The notes under the pieces: generated by a model | Seen by the model: only the letters and a program-made list of their open reading frames with translations | The model's database searches: none | What the model was told of the DNA's origin: nothing | Program-made: the position numbers and the translations under genes | Part shown: positions 5,046 through 9,436 of the stretch, piece by piece | Layout: every line of letters begins with the position of its first letter | Numbering within the stretch: the first letter of the stretch is position 1 | NCBI GenBank assembly: GCA_964436865.1 | Contig: CAYTFK010000286.1 | Coordinates: 1-9,436, forward strand | Source: JAXGPP01 sp964436865 | Lineage (GTDB): Bacteria; Planctomycetota; Planctomycetia; Pirellulales; Thermoguttaceae | DNA length: 9,436 bases | Direction of reading: 5' to 3'

Positions 5046-7553
5046 ATGACCGCAGAGAGCTCCAGCCCCCCCACGGAACTCGAAGAACGCTTGCGTTTCG
5101 AGACTCTGATCGCCGATCTTTCGTCGGAGTTCGTGAACCTCCCCTCCAACGACGTTGACCGCAAGATCGAAGACGCCCAGCGCCGAGTCTGCGAATGCCT
5201 CGGGCTGGATCTTTCTGCACTTTGGCAACCGTCGGCCGAATCAGCACGCTCTCTGGTCCTGACTCACCTTTATCGAACCTTTGGAGGCCCATCGACCCCC
5301 GACTTGATGAAAGCAGGTGAGTACTTTCCCTGGTGCCAGCACCAAGTGCTCGCCAATGAGACTGTTTCCGTTTCGTCAATGGACGAGCTTCCGACCGAGG
5401 CATCGCGGGACCGGGAAGCTTGGGTCCATTACGGCATCAAGAGCAACTTGACGCTGCCACTGTCAATGGGGGGAGGGCTGCCCGTCGGCGCCCTGTCGTT
5501 CAATACCGTACGAGCGGAGCGCACCTGGCCCGATTCAATCGTGACGCGGCTTCAACTGGTCGCAGAGGTGTTCACGAATGCCCTTACCCGGAAGCGTGCG
5601 GACGAGGCTCTGCGCGAGAGCGAGGAGCGTCTGGATCTGGCAGCCGATTCAGCCGGCGTGGGTCTCTGGAGTCTGAACCTCGCCACGGGACACTACTGGC
5701 TGACGAAGAAGACCCGCGAGCTATTCGCGTTTGATGCGGACGAACAAGTGACTTTTCACCGGTTTCTCGAAGTGGTCCATCCCGACGACCGAGACCTGGT
5801 CCGCCAAGCCATGGAGGCGGTCCGGCAGTCACAGGGCGAAGGCCGCGTCGAGTACCGCGTCCTGCGGCCCGACGGAAGCGTGAGCTGGTTTCTCTCCCGC
5901 GGACGAGTCCAATGCCACCGGCCGAGTGGGCCGATGTCGGTGATGGGCATCTCCATGGACATCACCGTCCGCAAGCAGGCGGAGGAGGAATTGAAGGATC
6001 GCCTTCGTTTCGAGCAGTTGATGGCCGACCTGTCGGCGACTTTTGTTAACGCGCCGTATGAGCGACTTGACGAGATCCTCGACATCAGCCTGAGTAAGCT
6101 CGTAGGTTCTATGGGAAACGATCGCAGCACCATCGTGAAGTTCACCGAGGATGCGAACCAATCAGTAATCACCCATTCCTATGCGGTTCCTGGGTGCGAG
6201 CGGTTTCCTACCGGACCATTTGCCAACGACCGCCTCCCTTGGTTCATTGAGCAGTTTCGTCGTGGCCGGCCGGTTTTCATGCGATGCCTGCCCGAAGACT
6301 TGCCGCCGGAAGCGGAAGAAGAGCGGCGCTACTGCATTGCGAACGGCGTCAAATCCAACGTCTCTATCCCGCTCAAGGCCGGCGGCAATGTTCTGGGCGC
6401 GCTCACTTTCGGTTTTCTCTCGCAACGCTGTCAGTGGCCGTCGGGAGTCATTACCCGACTGCAATTGATTGGAGAAGTATTTGCCAATGCGCTGCTGAGA
6501 AGTCGTTCCGAGGAGTCGCTACGTGCGGCATTTGCCGAGAACGAGAAGCTTCGCGCCCGGCTCGAGCAGGAGAACCAGTATCTTCGCGACCAGGTGGTCT
6601 TGAGACATCACCATGGACGAATCATCGGCCAGAGCGATGCCCTGAAGAAAGCGCTTGCCGCCGCGGAACGCGTGGCGGTCACCACTACCCCGGTCCTGCT
6701 GTTGGGCGAAACGGGCACGGGCAAGGAACTGCTGGCCCAAACGATCCACGAGCTCAGCGCTCGCAAAGACCGCCCGATGGTGATCGTCAACTGTGCGTCG
6801 CTGCCGGCCACGCTGGTCGAGAGCGAGTTGTTCGGCCGGGAGGCGGGGGCCTACACCGGCGCCGCCTCGGCCCAGGTCGGCCGCTTCGTGGTCGCCGACG
6901 GCTCGACGCTGTTTCTCGACGAGATTGGTGAGTTTCCCGTCGAGTTGCAGGCCAAACTGCTCCGGGTGCTCCAGGACGGCCGCTTCGAACGCCTCGGCAG
7001 CCCCGCCAGCATCTCGGTGGATGTGCGGATCATCGCCGCCACCAACCGCGATCTGGAGCAGGCAGTCCGCGACGGGAAATTCCGCGCCGATCTCTACCAC
7101 CGGCTGAATGTGTTTCCGATCCGAATACCTCCGCTCCGCGAGCGCCGCGACGACATTCCGCCGCTCGTATGGGCGTTTGTCGACGCGTTTGGCCGCCGCA
7201 TGGGCAAATCGATCAAGAGCATCCCCCGCCGTACGATGGATCAGTTGCAGCGGTACTCCTGGCCCGGCAACGTACGCGAATTGAGCAATATCATCGAGCG
7301 GGCCATGATCCTCACGACGGACAATACGCTCCGCGCGGAACTGCCCTCCGGCGCTCAGTCCGCGGCAGCGTCACGAATGACGTTGAAGGAAAACGAGCGG
7401 GCGCAGATTGTGCAGGTCCTCCGCGAAACCGGCTGGCGGATTCGAGGCGCCGGAGGCGCCGCCGAGATCCTTGGGATCAAGCCCACCACGCTGGAAGCTC
7501 GAATGGCCAAACTGGGAGTCAAACGCGAGAAGCGAAGCTCCAAGAATTCGTAG
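5046..7553 (+). CDS. Sigma54-dependent transcriptional activator, GAF-PAS-GAF-AAA+-HTH
   Basis: 835 residues. The frame is open 19 codons earlier, but the ATG at 5046 has AAGGA at 5033-5037 (8 nt upstream). Domains: GAF 1 about 14-184; PAS about 192-316, ending in the PAC-like MGISMDITVRKQAEEEL; GAF 2 about 318-487; a coiled-coil linker 487-518; AAA+ 525-760; Fis-type HTH 778-826. The AAA+ has Walker A GETGTGKE (554-561), sigma54-contact loop GAYTGA (601-606, Tyr in place of the usual Phe), Walker B TLFLDEIGE (621-629), an arginine-finger segment FRADLYHRLNVF (679-690) and sensor II WPGNVREL (739-746). The HTH reads GGAAEILGIKPTTLEARMAKLG. There is no phospho-receiver, so it should respond to a ligand or redox signal through the GAF/PAS part, as FhlA and NorR do. 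It hydrolyses ATP to open sigma54 promoters. Dyads on both sides of the gene are likely its sites. The domain order resembles FhlA, but orthology is not shown. Confidence 0.95.
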   Translation: MTAESSSPPTELEERLRFETLIADLSSEFVNLPSNDVDRKIEDAQRRVCECLGLDLSALWQPSAESARSLVLTHLYRTFGGPSTPDLMKAGEYFPWCQHQVLANETVSVSSMDELPTEASRDREAWVHYGIKSNLTLPLSMGGGLPVGALSFNTVRAERTWPDSIVTRLQLVAEVFTNALTRKRADEALRESEERLDLAADSAGVGLWSLNLATGHYWLTKKTRELFAFDADEQVTFHRFLEVVHPDDRDLVRQAMEAVRQSQGEGRVEYRVLRPDGSVSWFLSRGRVQCHRPSGPMSVMGISMDITVRKQAEEELKDRLRFEQLMADLSATFVNAPYERLDEILDISLSKLVGSMGNDRSTIVKFTEDANQSVITHSYAVPGCERFPTGPFANDRLPWFIEQFRRGRPVFMRCLPEDLPPEAEEERRYCIANGVKSNVSIPLKAGGNVLGALTFGFLSQRCQWPSGVITRLQLIGEVFANALLRSRSEESLRAAFAENEKLRARLEQENQYLRDQVVLRHHHGRIIGQSDALKKALAAAERVAVTTTPVLLLGETGTGKELLAQTIHELSARKDRPMVIVNCASLPATLVESELFGREAGAYTGAASAQVGRFVVADGSTLFLDEIGEFPVELQAKLLRVLQDGRFERLGSPASISVDVRIIAATNRDLEQAVRDGKFRADLYHRLNVFPIRIPPLRERRDDIPPLVWAFVDAFGRRMGKSIKSIPRRTMDQLQRYSWPGNVRELSNIIERAMILTTDNTLRAELPSGAQSAAASRMTLKENERAQIVQVLRETGWRIRGAGGAAEILGIKPTTLEARMAKLGVKREKRSSKNS

Positions 7554-7557
7554 GCTC

Positions 7558-7573
7558 CTCCAACATTCTGGAG
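7558..7573. promoter_or_regulatory. Dyad 2: candidate binding site of the sigma54 activator
   Basis: CTCCAACATTCTGGAG has CTCCA/TGGAG arms around a 6-nt centre and matches dyad 1 (4890-4905) at 13 of 16 positions. Flanking C on the left and A on the right are also shared. Its centre is about 111 bp upstream of the GG of the sigma54 promoter at 7676, against about 109 bp at the other locus. A further half-site, CTCCAAG at 7538-7544, sits 20 bp to the left inside the last codons of the activator gene. No T-run follows, so a terminator is unlikely. Confidence 0.65.
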
Positions 7574-7675
7574 AGCACGCTGTCTCGCCGGCTCTTGCCG
7601 TTCCGCTTCTCGAGGCAGTCTAAGCGGCTTCTCCCGCGTGATTTACTGCGTTGCGCGCGCTCCCCTTCACGCGGC

Positions 7676-7690
7676 GGCACGGCCCTTGCT
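7676..7690 (+). promoter_or_regulatory. Sigma54 (-24/-12) promoter for the ABM/efflux genes
   Basis: GGCACGGCCCTTGCT matches the core GGCACG N4 TTGCW at every fixed position; only the T normally before GG is C here. GG (7676-7677) and GC (7688-7689) are 10 nt apart. Transcription would start near 7701, giving a leader of about 78 nt to the ABM start at 7779. The promoter lies about 120 nt after the stop of a gene encoding a sigma54 activator, with a dyad site at about -135. Confidence 0.75.
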
Positions 7691-7710
7691 TTCTGCCGCA
7701 ACCCGGTTGA

Positions 7711-7730
7711 TCGCGACGCGAGTCTCGCGA
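7711..7730 (+). other. Self-complementary segment in the predicted ABM leader
   Basis: Two copies of the palindrome TCGCGA (7711-7716 and 7725-7730) enclose 8 nt, and an alternative pairing CGCGAG/CTCGCG exists at 7717-7729. Either would give a GC-rich hairpin about 10 nt into the predicted transcript. It may stabilise the leader or be incidental in GC-rich DNA. Confidence 0.3.
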
Positions 7731-7778
7731 CCATGCTGTTGCTGCGTTGTGCCAGGGAAGGAGGAGCCACCTCGTTCC

Positions 7779-8111
7779 ATGTTACAAGTCTACCTTCGCA
7801 TCGTCGTTCCTCACGAGAAGCGCGCGGAGTTGCTGGACGTCCTGCAGTGCCTGAAAGGACCTACCGAAGTGGCACGGGGCTGTCAGTCGTACCGCATTCT
7901 CCAAGACGTGGAAGACGAAGACGTGCTCACTTACCTGGTGCTGTGGGACTCCCAGGAGGGACTCGAAGAGCACTTCCGCTCCGAGCGTTTTCGACGCCTG
8001 CTTCCCTATATCGAGATGTCGACCGAACCACCCGAGGTGAGCGTCAGCACGGTCGACCGTGTGGGAGGAATCGAGTTTCTGGTCGCCGTGCTCGGCTCGC
8101 CGGCAACGTAA
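7779..8111 (+). CDS. Antibiotic biosynthesis monooxygenase (ABM) fold protein
   Basis: 110 residues. I chose the ATG at 7779 because the protein then opens MLQVYLRIVVPHEKRAELLD, the usual first strand and helix of ABM proteins; the frame extends 47 codons upstream through a promoter-like region. AAGGAGG (7758-7764) is strong but 14 nt away, longer than usual, although GGAG at 7763-7766 gives 12 nt. The ferredoxin-like dimeric alpha-beta barrel pattern is complete: strand VYLRIVV, helix KRAELLDVLQ, strand GCQSYRILQDVEDEDVLTYLVLW, helix SQEGLEEHFRSERFRRLLPYI with the commonly conserved His65, and strand PEVSVSTVD. Family members include YgiN-type quinol monooxygenases and many uncharacterised stress proteins. 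It heads the gene pair with the efflux adaptor, 55 nt ahead of it, and follows a sigma54 promoter. Quinone or aromatic oxidation is a possible role, not shown. Confidence 0.85.
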   Translation: MLQVYLRIVVPHEKRAELLDVLQCLKGPTEVARGCQSYRILQDVEDEDVLTYLVLWDSQEGLEEHFRSERFRRLLPYIEMSTEPPEVSVSTVDRVGGIEFLVAVLGSPAT

Positions 8112-8166
8112 CGCAAGTCACGAGGGAATAAGCGGATCTGCGGGTCGGTGAAAGGAATTGTCAACC

Positions 8167-9429
8167 ATGAGAACAGGCTCTTTCCTCTGGTTTGTCTGCG
8201 TGCTGGCCGCGATCGCGTCCGCCGGTTGCGGCGGGCCTGCCTCGGAGCCGGAACCCGTGCGGCCGGTCCGCGCGATCAAGGTCGGCGACCTGAAGGCGTT
8301 TCAGGGTCGGCAGTTTCCCGGCCGGGCGGAGGCGAAGGAGGAGGCCGAACTCTCTTTCCGCGTCTCGGGGCCGCTCATCTCGTTGCCCGTCGACGTGGGA
8401 TCGAACGTAAAGACGGGCGACGTGGTCGCAGCGATCGATCCCAAAGATTTCCAGGCCGCACTGGATAGCGCCCAGGCGAATCTAAATGTCGCCCAGGCTA
8501 ACCTCTCCGCGATGGAGCGGGGCGCCCGCCCGGAGGAGATCGAGCAACTCAAGGCCGCGGTGGCCGAAGCGGAGGCGTCTTACCGGCAGGCCCTGGCGGA
8601 ACATCAGCGGTATGAGAAGCTGCTGCCTCAAAAGACGGTCACCCAGTCCGATTTCGATATCAGCCTGGCGCGCCGCGACCGCGCGGCGGCTCAGCTCAAG
8701 AAGGCTAAGGAGGACCTAAACATCGGTCAGACGGGGGCCCGGCCCGAAGACCTCGAGGCCAAGCGGGCCGAAATCCGGGCACTGGAGGCCGCGGTTGCCA
8801 ACGCCCAGAACCAACTGGACTACGCCACGCTCAAAGCGCCGATGGACGGCGTTGTGGCGGCCCGATACGTCGACAACTTCCAGACGGTCCAGGCCAAACA
8901 GGCTATCGTGCGGCTGTTGGATGTTTCCAAGATCGAGGTCACGATCCAGGTGCCGGAGAACCTTATCTCGCTGGTGCCCCAGGTGAAGGAGGCGGCCTGC
9001 CGGTTCGACTCCTACCCTGACCGCGAGTTCATCGGCCAGATCACCAAGATCGGCAGCGAGGCGTCACAGACTACCCGCACCTATCCCGTCACCGTGGAGG
9101 TTTCCCAGCCGCAAGACGCGCAGATCCTGCCGGGCATGGCGGCGACCGTCCGCGGCATGCCGCCGAGCGCTGGCGAGACGGCCGGCCAGGATCTGATCGT
9201 TCCGCCGAGCGCCGTCTTCGCCGCCGAATCCGGCCAGCAGTCGTACGTCTGGGTTCTGCCGGAGGGTGGCAAGACCGTGGCGAAGCGGCCGGTGAAGACC
9301 GGCAGTCTGACTCCCGCTGGCCTGATCGTTGTCGAGGGACTCAAACTGGGCGAGTGGGTCGTCACCGCGGGCGTTAATTCGCTCCGCGAGAATCAGGAAG
9401 TGAAGATCCTCCAGGAGGGGAGCCGGTAA
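8167..9429 (+). CDS. Efflux pump periplasmic adaptor (RND-type membrane fusion lipoprotein)
   Basis: 420 residues from the ATG at 8167, with AAAGGA at 8151-8156 (10 nt upstream). An in-frame TTG at 8158 is less likely. Residues 1-21 form a lipoprotein signal (MRTGSFLWFVCVLAAIASAGC) with Cys21 as the likely lipidated residue; the -3 position is Ser rather than the commoner Leu. The first half of the lipoyl domain is at about 60-92 (VSGPLISLPVDVGSNVKTGD), a long alpha-hairpin at about 93-217, the second lipoyl half at about 218-252 (LKAPMDGVVAARYVDN), a beta-barrel at about 255-330 (ending GMAATVRG), and a membrane-proximal domain at about 342-416 (LIVPPSAVF to ENQEVKIL). This is the AcrA/MdtA-type adaptor that links an inner-membrane pump to an outer-membrane channel. 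It probably shares a transcript with the ABM gene. The exported substrate is unknown. Confidence 0.93.
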   Translation: MRTGSFLWFVCVLAAIASAGCGGPASEPEPVRPVRAIKVGDLKAFQGRQFPGRAEAKEEAELSFRVSGPLISLPVDVGSNVKTGDVVAAIDPKDFQAALDSAQANLNVAQANLSAMERGARPEEIEQLKAAVAEAEASYRQALAEHQRYEKLLPQKTVTQSDFDISLARRDRAAAQLKKAKEDLNIGQTGARPEDLEAKRAEIRALEAAVANAQNQLDYATLKAPMDGVVAARYVDNFQTVQAKQAIVRLLDVSKIEVTIQVPENLISLVPQVKEAACRFDSYPDREFIGQITKIGSEASQTTRTYPVTVEVSQPQDAQILPGMAATVRGMPPSAGETAGQDLIVPPSAVFAAESGQQSYVWVLPEGGKTVAKRPVKTGSLTPAGLIVVEGLKLGEWVVTAGVNSLRENQEVKILQEGSR

Positions 9430-9433
9430 CGTC

Positions 9434-9436
9434 ATG
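9434..9436 (+). CDS. Probable start codon of the next gene (likely the inner-membrane pump)
   Basis: The window ends in an ATG 4 nt after the adaptor stop codon. AGGAGG at 9413-9418 lies upstream, about 15 nt away; GGGGA gives about 12 nt. Such tight coupling is usual between an adaptor gene and its RND pump gene. Only the start codon is visible, so the product is inferred from gene order alone. Confidence 0.35.

Larger units (their letters stand above)
7554..7778 (+). promoter_or_regulatory. Regulatory gap between activator and ABM/efflux genes
   Basis: This 225-nt gap contains, from left to right: a 16-bp dyad immediately after the activator stop codon, a near-consensus sigma54 promoter (7676-7690), a self-complementary segment in the predicted leader (7711-7730), and AAGGAGG at 7758-7764. 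The frame of the ABM gene stays open through part of the gap, but that extension (Cys- and Arg-rich, from 7638) overlaps the promoter and looks non-coding. I see no clear intrinsic terminator for the activator gene. Confidence 0.6.

Noticed and set aside
7558..7573. Reading dyad 2 as an intrinsic terminator of the activator gene
   Set aside because: The stem is only 5 bp, no T-run follows, and the near-identical dyad 1 is not at a gene end.
7638..7778. N-terminal extension of the ABM protein by 47 residues
   Set aside because: The extension is Cys/Arg/Ala-rich, overlaps the sigma54 promoter, and is not expected in a family of about 100 residues that begins at the first strand.
7870..7890. 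TGGCACG-like sequence inside the ABM gene
   Set aside because: It has a -24 match but no TTGC at the required spacing, and it is within coding sequence with no gene start shortly downstream.
7894..7910. CTCCAAGACGTGGAA, resembling the activator dyads
   Set aside because: The arms are 5 rather than 6 nt apart, the right arm is imperfect, and it lies in ABM coding sequence away from any promoter.
7169..8131. 320-codon plus-strand open frame across the activator end and the ABM gene
   Set aside because: It overlaps two well-supported genes in another frame and has no recognisable domain.

Overview
The window reads as a piece of a GC-rich bacterial chromosome, most likely from a planctomycete (Pirellulales-like). 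This is inferred from protein style: secreted proteins with Gly/Ser/Arg-Pro low complexity followed by a Trp/Asp-rich stretch and TPRs, a SnoaL-like secreted protein with a second beta domain, a tiny BON protein, and a large GAF/PAS sigma54 activator. No rRNA, tRNA, IS element or CRISPR array was seen.

Left half (1-4688, minus strand): four genes read leftwards. They encode a 72-aa BON-domain protein (4470-4688), a secreted SnoaL/DUF4440-type protein with a C-terminal beta domain (3272-4231), a long secreted low-complexity/TPR protein (1230-3209), and a secreted or membrane-anchored protein that runs off the left edge (1-1142). Each start has its own Shine-Dalgarno sequence.

Right half (5046-9436, plus strand): a sigma54-dependent enhancer-binding protein with GAF-PAS-GAF sensing modules, an AAA+ domain and a Fis-type HTH (5046-7553); a small antibiotic-biosynthesis-monooxygenase (ABM) fold protein (7779-8111); a periplasmic adaptor lipoprotein of a tripartite efflux pump (8167-9429); and an ATG at the right edge that probably opens the pump gene.

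The most interesting signal is regulatory. A 16-bp dyad, CTCCAAAGTTTTGGAG, lies in the gap left of the activator gene (4890-4905). A close relative, CTCCAACATTCTGGAG, lies just after its stop codon (7558-7573); 13 of 16 positions are identical. Each dyad lies about 110 bp upstream of the GG of a sigma54-type -24/-12 element. One element is near-perfect and points right at the ABM/efflux genes (7676-7690). The other is fair and points left at the BON gene (4774-4791, minus strand). The spacings differ by only 2 bp. Both dyads also have an extra TCCAA half-site exactly 20 bp to their left. The simplest model is a self-contained sigma54 regulon: the GAF-PAS-GAF activator binds these dyads and turns on the ABM/efflux operon on one side and the BON gene on the other. 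The signal it senses cannot be read from the sequence.
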